From: Anseranas semipalmata
Lineage: Eukaryota > Chordata > Aves > Anseriformes > Anseranatidae
DNA: 64,000 nucleotides
Assembly: GCA_013399115.1 (NCBI GenBank)
Contig: VXAA01001148.1
Location: forward strand, 141,984-205,983
Reading direction: 5' to 3'
Shown here: in pieces, positions 35,901 to 47,900 of the stretch
How positions within the stretch are numbered: the first letter of the stretch is position 1
Layout of the letters: each line of letters opens with the position of its first letter
Translations under genes and position numbers: made by a program
Notes under the pieces: model-generated
The model's input: only the letters and a program-made list of their open reading frames with translations
What the model was told of the DNA's origin: nothing
Database searches by the model: none

Positions 35901-38900
35901 TCGATCCGTAAGCAAGGTGTGCAACCCGACATAGTTTCTCAATCTCCTGTGGCGTTTGGCAGCAGAACACTTTGCTCTGTTGTGGTTTAGATAAATGTAG
36001 AATGTGAGACTTCAGTCACTGCTGAGAGAGGCTGTGAAGCCTATCACCCCACATTTAAATAGATTAAAGTTAATTATGGGATTAGGAAAAGTCAGCCCAA
36101 GTACCTTGTAATGAACTGCTGATAGTCGTTCAAGTGATGTTCGTGGTGTGGATGGTGGTTTGCTGACAAGGTTCCTTGCCAGAAGAAATCGGGCTTTTGA
36201 TGAGAAAGAAAAGAAACAAAGGGCTGCAGGCTGCGGGGCGGAGGAGGGAGTCAAGGACCGGTGGTAGGCAGTGCCTGGCGGGCAGCGGGAGCAGTTGGGT
36301 GAACGTTCTTTCCTGGTGTACGCGCCTTCAGTCTTAAACATAAAATCGGCATTAGTATCTGTCAGGGGCTGAGTTGGAAACTGATGAGGAAGGTGTTGTA
36401 ATAGTTGCATGAATTAGGTGTGTTCCTTGTTCTGTCCCACCTTCCTCAAAACCAGCAAAAACTGTCGAGGTATGGGGGCAGTTAGCGGGGCTCTGGGAAC
36501 GCTTCCAAGTAGGGAGAGCGCAGAAGAGGTTAGGCTGGAGAGGAGGGAGAGTCAGGAGTTTGACGTGGGACTAGCTGCATCACCGGTAATATCTTACCTG
36601 TGTGCTTAGTTCAGAGATGGGATCACGCTTGTGATGCTTTTGCACTTCAAACAGTGGGATTGCAGTTTCACGCTTACGGTACCTGAAAGGAAGCCCGGGA
36701 TCCCCTGCCCCGGGCACACCCAAGCCCTGGCTGCCGCTTCGAAGCACTCTGAGATTCACCGACATCTGGGGCAGTCTCAGGGACAGACTGGAATATGAGT
36801 TCCAGCTTTTTTAATGTCCAGCATCAAATTTTTAGCACAACATTAGTCAAACAGAATATGTGTTAGTTACTCTAAATACGCATCTGATTTCAGTCTGTGA
36901 CTTAGGATTTCTGTGATTTAGGACGTTCGGATTTAGGACTTCCTTTCCCAGGTAAAAAGTAGTCTTAACAAATCAGCCTGGGCTCATAATTCACAGACCA
37001 GGAGGACATCTGGTCTATTCCTCGATTCTTGATAACAAGACAAAATGTACAAGTTGACTGAGTTGCGTTCTGTACCAAAGTGCTTACCTATTCTGTATTT
37101 GGGTCAAGCAGGAGACGTTTGATTTAGCCTTGTCTGGAGAGGAGAAAGCAGATAGGGTTGTATTTCTGCTTAAGCTAAGACTTGTTATATTTGTAGATAG
37201 TTTTGTCTTAAGAACCTAAGCCAGAAAGTCTTTAATTGATGGTGATTTTTGTGATGAAGCAGCTCCTTCTGGACGAGGTTGGATGAACAAGAACAAACTT
37301 GTGCCTCTGCAACATTTTGGGCAAAAGCAGTGTTGAACATGGTCTGGTTTTGTTTCCAAGGTTGTTTACATTGAGGAGGGAGAGTAAGGATGGCCATTGC
37401 CTTATTGCTTAATCTATTTCTCTTAATGGATTTTCTGTTGATGACTCTAATCCTTATGAGAATTATGGAGCTGTTGCAGTGAATGATGTTTTAGTTCGGC
37501 TTAGCCTGCTGAATATCCCTTGCCAGGGATATGGAGGATGAGTGCGTGGCCTCATTCACAACCGCATTTGAATGCAGCTGCGAATCCACACCCAGCCCGA
37601 AGCCTGCGAACGAGCCAACCTCAGGCAGGGGCTGGGTGCACGGCAGGTGAGGTACAGACCCAACGAGGGGAGCTGACACCTCAGCGAGTGGGGTGGCAGG
37701 GGACGAGAGGACTTGAGTGCTGTGCTCTCAGGTACCCACTGAAATGCTCTTTTAACTAGTCGATAAAAGGGGAAGAGGAAAGCAAGACCTAACATTCTTA
37801 ATCTTCCAGCTGCATGGTAAATAATTACTGCTGTCGTTTATCTCCACTGTTGCTTTAGGGCTTTTCCTTACCGCAGTAGCAGAAAATAGGAGTACTTGAT
37901 TTGGCCTTTTCAGATGAACCTGACACTTTATAGTGGGGTTTTTGCCAGTTCCTTTTGACATGGAAAGTCAATTTTTGGGAATGCTTGTTCTTGAATAAGT
38001 TGTGGCATGATACTTGAGAAATACACGCCCATGGGTGTTTGTTCTGTGCGAGTTCCAAGATTCATAAAGCAATGCAGTAGTGTGGTTTAACTTTAAAAAT
38101 AAGCTTATGTGTTTCTCTAAGTACTTTTCCCTTATTTCGCTTTTTCAGGGGAGGAAACACGAACAGTAAAGCTTCTCAGATTTGGTGTCCGATTTATTTA
38201 TTTTTTCACATTTGCTAACAGCTTTCACAAGAGATCTGCTACAGCTAAGCTGATTGCGAAGGGATCTGAAAGGCTGAAGGTCTGTGTGCGCTCCTCTGGT
38301 GTTGCAGCTCCGTGTCATGTAGCACGAGCTGGAACCCTGATGGTTTGTTTCTGCACCTGTTGACGAGGAGCAATAATGCTACTGTTGTAGGGCTTTTATA
38401 ATATGTGGATGTCACAAGGATGCTTTTGTGTGGGTTTCCTTCAGCAAATGAAATTGTAGGAGTTCAGAAAACAGAAGAGATCAAACTAGAAAAAATTGCA
38501 TCAGTATATAAATCCATTATGCACTCATGTTCTGAATACGATATGTAAATCTGCATGTTGTCCTGTGCCTCAGAAAGGTTGTAGTAGAATTAAAAAGATG
38601 ATTAATAAACAAAGGCATCATACTGGAGGAATTCCTATGGAGAATGGCTGAATAAATCAGCTCCTAAGCCTGGAAGGAGGACTTGGAGGAGGGAGCTGGT
38701 TGTGGTTATTGTCTATGAATGACACAAACTGTGAACAAGAAAAGACCGTTCAGTTTTTCCAGTATAAGAATATGGGTCATCAAATGAAAACAACAGTGGC
38801 AGGTGCTACTGGAGGTGCTCAGAATACAACTGGACAAAGTCCTGAGCAATCTGGTGTAATATGAACCTGTTTTGAGTCGGGAATTTTGCTAAATGACCTC

Positions 38901-41900
38901 CAGACATCCCTTCCAACTTACACTATATTATAGAATCTATGATTCTATGATTCTTCCAACCTACATTATTCTGTCACTCTAATGTTAAATGATTACACGG
39001 GCTAAAAAGCTGTTGGACAAGCTCATGGAAAAATTACAGACATCACCTCCTTTTGGTAGTCCCTAGTGCAAGTCACAGGGTTGTGGGAGGGATTTATTTT
39101 AGAGAACAGGGGATTTTTTTTCCTTATGGTTAGGAAGACTATGTATGGTTACTCTATTCATAATCAGGACCGGGCTTCAAGAAGACATACGATTAATTGC
39201 CTATGATGTGGGCATCCTCCTCTACATAGCTGTAATCGAGTCATTTAGATTGGAGCAGAGCTCTGGAGGTCTCCAGTTTAACCCGAGTCCAGCCCATGTG
39301 TAAGTAGGTCAGGTAGCTCCAGGGCCACGTTGTTCCCTTGCAAGGTCTGAAAGCCTCTTCCTCAAAAGCAGCATCTGCAAAACTCCGTCAAAATGCCGAA
39401 TTTGATTCATCTTGTTCCTTAATCATTTGGAAGACACCTATGGTTTCCAAACAGCAAAGCTTAAAATCAGCCACACTCTGCATCAAATGCTTTCTTATTC
39501 AGTTGGAGGGAGGTTCTGTAAATCCTTGTGATAGGAAGGGAAATGCTCTGTTTCCTAATTTCTTCTAATTTTCCTTTTTCTAATGAGAGGAAGTCTCCCT
39601 TAAAGGAAAGTTAACCATAGGAAAAGCTTTACATCAGAATCCCGTAGTTTGGTTTTCTGTGGATGCAATAGCATGGGTTGGGTTTGGATGACTAACTGTG
39701 AGATATGCTTGGGGCTCCTTCAGAAGTTGTTCTCCTGAGTTGTATTATAAACAACAATACAACAGTCTATTTAAAAATTAAAATTGAGCCTTGGAGGATA
39801 GTTTTGGTCTTAAAAGGCTGGTAAAGTGGCTGTTCTCCAGTCTGTTCTTTTGTGGGGGAAAAAAAATCTGTCTTAAAATGCATCTGTCCTTTGATGGCTT
39901 CGCATCACTTCTTCCACTGATACCTCACCTGCTGCTAGTAACCAGGGAGAACGTGGCAGCATGTGCAGAAGGAAGAGGCTGAAGGTGAAATATGTTAAGA
40001 GCCTTCTCGGACACCGGGGTTCTCGTGGCATTGCGTGGCCGCGGGCACCTGAAGAAGCAGCGCGAGTCACGTTGATGCCCCGCGCTCAGCCCGTGCCCAT
40101 CGCACCGGGCCTGCCGCGAGGCTGCTGGGCCTGCGCTTACGTCCGGCCCCAGCACTTTGTGTCAGTCATTAAAGCTGGCGGAATTACACGTTTTCTCATT
40201 CGTGTTTCTTGCGGCTTGCCCTGATAGTGTGAGACAAGCAGGTTCTTTCCTGTAAGTTGCACAACCTAAAGGAACAGTACCGTCCCCTTTTACAGCGAGG
40301 ATCTGAAGCCTGCTCTTGTGTCGTTTTTGCACAGCTCATCCTCTTCCTACTGCTGCTGAAAAGTCGCTGCTCCCTGTTTGGCAGGAGTCTTGCTCCCACT
40401 GACTTCGCTTTCATCTGAACACCACGTGGGCTTGTTTGCTGGGTCCTTCACCAGTAATGGCAAACACCTGGTTTCTGGTGACAAACTCATTTAAAAACCA
40501 GCTTTTTAATTTATTGCTGGCTCCGGCGTGCCTTGCCAATGCAGGTTCAGCGTTACAGCTCCTGCGCATGGTGTGAGCTGTCTGTGCCTGCAGCCTGGGG
40601 ACTGCGTTCAGCGGGTTCTCAGGCTGCTGGGTCGGAGATTTCTGTGAGAGGAGGCACTTGTCTGCCCCGTCACACCCCTCCTGGAGCGGGGGAGAGCGAA
40701 ACCTTGTCAAGGAGAATACTGCCGCTATCTGTGACGTGCAGGACAGTTGTCTTTAGCCTTTTTCCCAGAGCTGGCCTGTTTTGTCTACCATCACCCACGG
40801 GCGGATACGCTCCATAAACACGAAGTCGCCGAAGCCCCGCAAGAGGCATCAGGCCGCCCTGCGGGTCCTGCACCCCGCGGCACCTTGGCCGCCCTGGCCC
40901 CGCTGCCGCCAGCTGCAGCACCTCCGAAGGACGCCCAGAGGGAAGCACGAGCGCAGCTTATCGGGTTTGCTCCTTCGTAATTGCCGTCTGCAAAACCTCA
41001 AACAAAATCCCGGCGTCTGCGGTTTGTCGGTTTAGTTATTATGGCGGAGTCAGTTTGTGTTCTCTGGCTCACTTAGGTTTGAATAATTTCTTCCGGTGTC
41101 CCTCTTGGAAATGATGAAGCGGCGGTGCCTCGCGGCGGCGTGAGCTGCACCTCCAAAAGAGTTGGTTTCCCCGTTAGCATCACACCGGCTAGCGAGCGGT
41201 CAGCTGGCGGTGAGGCTGGATGCAGGGAGCAGCGTGCGCAGCACGGCGTGCCCCTGCAGCGCGGAGCGGGAGGGGGACGACACCTGGCCGCAGGTTGCCT
41301 CGCGCGCCATCAGCGCAGCTGCCGCCGTGGCGTGTCCTTGCCTCTCCTTCACGCCCCAGCCTCCTGCCCCCGGCCCGGCCCCGCTCGCGGTGCTGACTCA
41401 GCTGGGTCGTCCCTCCGCCAGCGAGCACCACGCGGCGGGGGGGACCCGGGCAGGAGAGCGCAGCAGTCGCTGTTACAGCTTTGAGCAAAATGTCCTTGAA
41501 ATACCTTTCCGAGGTTTGTTGCCATGCCTGGGGGAACAACAAGCTGAAAAGTCTCTTAAATAATTCTTGCAGACTAATGAACAAATTTGATTAAGATTTG
41601 GCAGCTTTTCCTAATACTTCCTGCAACTAGCACATCTTCCCAGGCAGTTCTCTGTATGGCAGAGAGCACCCTCATAATTAAATGGTGAATGAAAGCGAAC
41701 GTCCTGGTGAGCGCATGGGGTTGTTGCTTCAATTGAGGCAGCACAGAACAGAACGATTCTTCTGTAACCCCGTGGGCTGTGCACAGGGTGCAGGGCCCAG
41801 CGCACCGGAGGCTGCGACCAAAGGGACCTGAGCAGCGTCCCGTGGCCTCTGAGAGAGCACAGCTCCCTCCCCAGCTCCGGGCTCTGCCAGCAGCACTATT

Positions 41901-44900
41901 CACAGATGCAGGTTACTTAGCCTGTGTGTCTGTCACCCTGCGGTGCAGCTCCACCAGTTTGGTGATGCAGCCCCATCAGTTTTGGTACATTTCTGGTTTA
42001 CATTAAAAAAAAAAAAATCTCATTCATTTTATAGAGCCTCCGTGCACTCTGGTCGTTTTGTTTGTGTGTTTGTTGAGGTTGTTCTCTTCAAATGGCCTGT
42101 ACTGTAGCCTGTATCTGACAAGGTAGTGTGAAATAACATGAATTTCATGTTCTCATTCAGTCAGAAACGTGGAAGCTGCTGAGTTTAAATCCTGAAGCTA
42201 CGCTCAGGTTTTCTGAGAGGCCGCATTAGGCTTCCAGAGCAGACGAATCTGTGGCTGCGTGGCTCTTCTGACCCCGTCGGCAAACGAGAGGTTTAATGTT
42301 GCTGCTGAATTAGCCATAATAATCATAATGATGCGCGGTACGTGAAAGGTAATTTCCAGTCGATGGAAAGTGACCTTGATGTCTGGAGACTTGAGACAAG
42401 TAGGATTCAAAACAAAACTCCGCAAAATAAAATCTCCAGGCCTGGGGTGCGTGGAAGCGAGGAGCGCTGAATGGACAGAAGGTTGTTGTTCAGCAGCAGG
42501 ATCTGTCGGCAACAATTGCTCTTTCTGGTATTGCTGTAGATAAAATTGACGAGTTAGATGAGGGAGAGTATAAAGGTTTATTGAAATTCAGTGGAGAAAA
42601 GCAGTAGAGAGGAGCCAATACAGCTTAGCTACAAAAAAAAGGACTTTCTTGGTGAATGTGAATGATTCTTAAGAACTTTGCGTTAAAAATAGCATCCAGC
42701 CTGGACATTTTGGTGCTTGTTTTCTTTACAACTTTTTTCGTTTGCAAAAGACATTAAGCTCAGTGCTGCAAAACATTTAAGGTGACCTGGGAGCCAAGTG
42801 AAGGTTAATGCAATGCAAGGAAAAAAAAGCTGCTAAGCTTGTCCCAGGTCAGAAAAAATAAATAAATCAACAAGAGCAAAACCGCCCTGCTGCTGAGCAT
42901 CGCCAGAGCAGGAGGAAGGCCTGACCTATTTTGCTTGTTCGCAGAATCACAGAATCACAGAATCGTTCAGGTTGGAAGAGACCTCCAAGATCACCTAGTC
43001 CAACCTCTGACCTAACTCTAACAAGGCCCACACTAAACCGTATCTCTAAGCTCAAAAACAACAATGGAGTTTGTACCAGAGTTGAACTGTCCTTTGAGAG
43101 TCTCCCTTCAAGGCTGACAAGCAAGAAAATGTGAAATATAAACAGTAATTTTCAAAAGATGTGGAAAACAACCTTTTACTGTTGGGATTGTTGCACTATT
43201 GTCTGGTGAGCCCCTATCATGCGCTGCAGCATAACAATCTGTTGCGTTGTTATAAACATCCAACACAGGCTTTATTTTAATGCCCAGATGACGAGGGAAA
43301 TGAATGACTGTGCGATGGGTTGTTTGCACCGTATCCCTCACGGCATTCGCATGCCACAGGGACTGCGCCGGGAGGCGGCTCGCGGCCCCGGAGCTGTGCA
43401 GCAGCGCTGTTTCGGCAGCTGTCTGCGGGCAATTCTCTTGCAGGTCTCCTGGCCACAGCGGCCGTCCTGTCCTAGGTCCTCTGCAGCCCCGAGGGGTCGA
43501 GGAGAAAACCTGGGGAAGCTGCTACTACGTCAGTGTTTTGGTGTGCTGTTTGCTTTGGAGGGCAGTAGTTATCCTTTCACTGCTGGCTGGACAACGCTTC
43601 AGAGACCGCTGGTTAGAAGTAATGGAGGAGGCGGTTGTGGCTACACGCTGCTATGGCGAGAAGAGCATGTTCACTGCTCCCCCCCAGCACGAAAACCTTG
43701 GTGCGATGGCGAAACCCAGCAGTCACCGGGCAAACCTGGCAACCCTCGCGACCGCGCCTGGGCTTTGCGCGGAGACACCGTGTGCTCCACGCTAACGCGT
43801 TCAGCACGAGCCACGCGTGGTAGAGCGGGATTCCCGTGCTGCGGCTTCCCTTTGCAGTGCGTGAGCGTGGGCAGCTGCTGGGGGCGAGGTGTGGAAGACA
43901 AAAGGCCGGGGAGAAACAGCCACAATGGTGGGGAGAGCTGGAAAATAGTGCCCCGCTTCAGGATAACAGTGGTGGTATAAAAGCTGGAAGAGGTCAGAGC
44001 TTCACCATTAATATTCCAACAATTTGTTTTAATAGCTTGAAAGATGGCAAAGTTTGCTATTTTTAATTAAACGAGAGGCTTCCTTCAGCAGCCGTCTTTC
44101 TTTCCTTCATCAGCTGAGTAACTGGATGCTAATGGCATCTGGGTGAATGTTTGTTAGCCTGCCCCTCTTACAGGGAAAATCTTTCTTCCTCTGGGTGTTC
44201 TGATTTGGGGGAAATTTTTCCAGAAATGGCCAACCCGTAACTGTCTCATTCTGTCTCTTCCTATTACAGTATTGAATAGGGGAAAAAAGTAAAACCAACA
44301 AACCAACCGAACAAACAAGCAAAAAAAGCTCAAACTTAAGTCTCCATTCTTTTTCTTTTTTGCCAGCAAAACCAGAAGAGCCCAAACCAGCTGAAGCTGT
44401 GACAGGGAATGATATCACGGCACCTCCAAACAAAGAGCTTCCTCCAAGCCCTGAGAAGAAGACAAAGGTAGGTATCGTTTCATGTTCAGCCTGTTTGCTT
44501 CTGCATTTTTAGTTTGCCGGCTTTTCTGCTTCTTAAGCCATGGCGACCCAAGTTCTCTTTTCTGAGCTGCCATTTGTGAACCACTTTACTGGAGCAAAGG
44601 CATTCAGTTATGGAACTGCAAACAACTCAGCCTGTAGCAAATTTGGCTGAAAATGGATTTAATGAATTCCTGGTGAGCTTTTATTTAAAAGAATTCTCTG
44701 ATTGGTATCTGTGCTATAGAAGCAGTAGTCACATTCGACGGCATTTCTGCTATACCGCTACTCTCCTAGTTGTTTACAACACATTTATTTGCATTACAGT
44801 TAGCATTGGGAGGTCCTGCTCAGGACCCGACAATCTCTTATTTTAGGGCTGTTTATGAAACAAGAGAGAGACCTGCCTTATGAAGCATGCAGCATTCAAC

Positions 44901-47900
44901 AAAATCCAAGCCCAATCTCACAGTTAGAGTAGGGGTAGGGGCAGGCGGTGCTTGGTGCCCTCGAAGGCAGTGCTCATGTGACCACTGCAGTTGATCAGAT
45001 TAGGATTTAGAGCCCGCGATCCGTTGTGTGCATATAATTGGAAAGCAACGTCCTGTTTACCGCATGCAGGACTAGATGCCAGGAGCACCCAATTACTAAT
45101 CCCAGCTTTACCAGCGATTCCTTCTGTTGCTTTGGATGTTGCTGGAATAAATCCTGTTCACTTTGAATTGAATGGCAAAACTCCACTGGGCTCTGAAGGC
45201 ATCAAAGCAGCTTCGTTTTGGTCTTTTCGTTATGCTCAGAAAATAGAAAGCCAAACTTTTGTTTCATTTTGAATATCATTTTCATGTTCTTGCAGCTTGA
45301 TGTTTTGGTTTACAATGCGCTACTTTTTGTTGTATTTTTTGTTTTTGTTTTTGTTTTCTTTACTGGATTTTGCTTTTTGAAAAAACATAAAGCCTGCAGC
45401 AACCACACCATCAGCAAAGCCTGCAGCAACGAAAGCCAGGCCTCTGTCCGCTACCAGCCCCAAGCGGCCAGCCTCTGCCACACCTGGCCAAAACAAAAAG
45501 CCCACGAGCCCTACTGCAGGTCCTACTTCAGCCACCACTCCTAAACGCCCAGCCACCAGTACTGCACGTCCCTCCACCTTAACTCCAAAAGAGACTAAAC
45601 CAAAGGTAAGAAACGATTTGCTTTTGTGGGGGAGCTCCGAGAACTTAGTTACATGTTAACCTGTTAGCTGTTTTACCCAGAAGTCAAAACATAATTCTAG
45701 TGCTAATCATAGGAGGATAAGATAACGAACGTGATTCACTGCGAGACATGCAGTTATTGGTATCAGCTTCCATTAACCCACTTATGGATCAGGGCCCAGT
45801 CATTTAATCTTGTCATCACAAAGGAGAAGATGAAACTTGACTGTATGACTATGATTTCCCTTGTGGACTGTCAAAGTACACAAGATGTTTCTTTATTTCC
45901 TACCATTACTAAGGGAGGATTTTTTTCTTAAATGCAGATACACTGCAAACCCAGGATAACTGTTAAATCCAGACAGGAGCATGGGAAAACTGAGTGGAGA
46001 GCTTCAATATTAATATTGAGGGGAAAAAAAACAGTTTGAACACTTCAGTGTTTCCCACTGATCGTCTCTTTATGATGTCTGGCCATTATAAAAACTGTAT
46101 AAAGATAACTGATAATACATTTATGTGCTTAGGAAATGTTGGAGATTTGTAATTCAGTAAGAGAAGATTTGTGGACAATTCTTAGTGTTCCATCTTTTAA
46201 GATGGAGCTAGAGTGGAGTATCCACATGCAACATTAAAAACAGGAGATGTCCCTTGAATTTTCCCTACACTGACTTCTGTGACCTTTCTGCATTGTGCAG
46301 ATCTGGAGCTAGATACTCGACATGTGGAGCATCCCTCCCCTGGCCCTTCGAATTTAAACACTGTAGAAATGTAATCAGCTTTCGCCTGGAATCATATTGA
46401 TGTTAAGATGAATTTTCTGCTCTCATTGAGCTTGACACATGAAATTATTTCACCTCTTCTTATGTCTGCTCAACATTTGGCTGAGGTCTTATCTGTGTCT
46501 TTATATAGCTCTAGTAAGAAGACATTTCTGTTCACAATTCTTTACATGCAAGGTATCATATAGTAGAAGAATTGAAATTTGGAAGGGAATATTAAAAACT
46601 TTCAGAAGCTTTCAGCTGATGCTTAAATGCTAGTGTTTTTACTACACATTTAAGCTTAAATAACTGCATTTGAGTGTTTTGTAAAAACTAACTAAATGAA
46701 AATAACAAAGAATTTGAAAGCATGGGCATAAATCTGTACTTGCTGGAGCAAAGGCAATATATCTCTTGGTGGAAATGCTGGCACTTAGGCAGGTAACACT
46801 AAACAACCTGACCTGAGCTAAACTCCTGGCAGGCAAAACTCAGCAACTGTAGTATTTTAAGGTAAACCAAATTGGCACAGATAAGATGACTTTTTTTCTG
46901 CAAATCAGTGTCTTCAGTTTTATTTAAGTTTTTGCATGATTCTGAATTCGTGTTTGATGTAATCAGTCTCATTTCATTTGTTTTCATGTATTAACTCAGG
47001 ATCTCAATACTTAAGTGTATTCTTAGCTTAGAAAGCATTTCTGCTCATGAAGGAAAGAAACCTCTTCCAGCAGTATTGCTAGTGGACTCCTGTTTTCCAT
47101 CTTGTTCACAAATCACTACCTTGTTCACATCTGTAAATGGACACCAAGCACTAATGCTGGAACAGGTCTGGATGAATTCTAATGTTTATCAGGGTCTTTG
47201 CTCTCTGTCTTGCACTGGATATAGTCAGCCACTTCTGCATACCTTAATTATATTTTTTTAATTTTCTGCTTTATAATGTTTCAACAGTGCCCAGCTTATG
47301 TGTTCAAGAATTTACACAATTGTACCTTCTATATTAGAAAGAAATTTCAATTTATTTCATGCTTTATGTTGGCAAGCATTTTGAAGAGACTGTCAATGAA
47401 ATACTGGCTTGAACGAAACCTGTCCATTTTCAGGTTACAGATGCAAAGAGCCCAGATAAGCGGACCTCACTTTCAAAGCCTCCATCATCTGTCACTCCTA
47501 GAACTACTGTCAGGAGCACCCCTGCTACTCCTAGGACAACAGCAGCATCTCCAGTCACTGCAGCTGCTGGGGCAAAAAGTACTGCTACTTCTCCACCGAA
47601 GAGGCCAACATGTAAGTATTCCCTTGTTTGTCTTCAGGAGCTCTCTCTAACCAGCTGCAGGTTTTTGTTTGAGTAGCACCATTGGTTCACACAAAGGTAT
47701 GTCCATCACGTATTCCAGTACTGCAGATAACTTTTTGCTGTGTTTAGGAGTCATCATGTTGTCATCACCCTGTGACCCCAATTTTATTAAAATTAGCCTC
47801 TTAGTAAAAAAGGTTGATATCTTCAAGTCTGAAAGAAAAAAGAAAAAGCAATACAACAACCATGTAGCCACTTATGAGAAGCTGTAGCTGCTGTGAACCA

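Larger units (their letters stand above)
32193..44366 (+). other. Long MAP4 intron (12.2 kb)
   Basis: No convincing exon. It contains CR1 remnants (38640-38955 plus, 42942-43053 minus) and GC-rich pockets at about 33720-33960, 40020-40140, 40830-40960, 41105-41475 and 43370-43900. The 253-codon frame at 43219-43980 lies in one pocket and has no recognisable features. Confidence 0.7.

Noticed and set aside
43219..43980. A 253-codon plus-strand open frame in the long intron
   Set aside because: It lies in a GC-rich pocket where stops are rare, overlaps other long frames on both strands, has Cys/Arg/Gly-rich translation with no motif, and has no convincing splice sites.
44468..45392. Open frame at 44991-45272 as an extra exon
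   Set aside because: No acceptor in phase 0 with a matching donor, and no MAP4-like composition.
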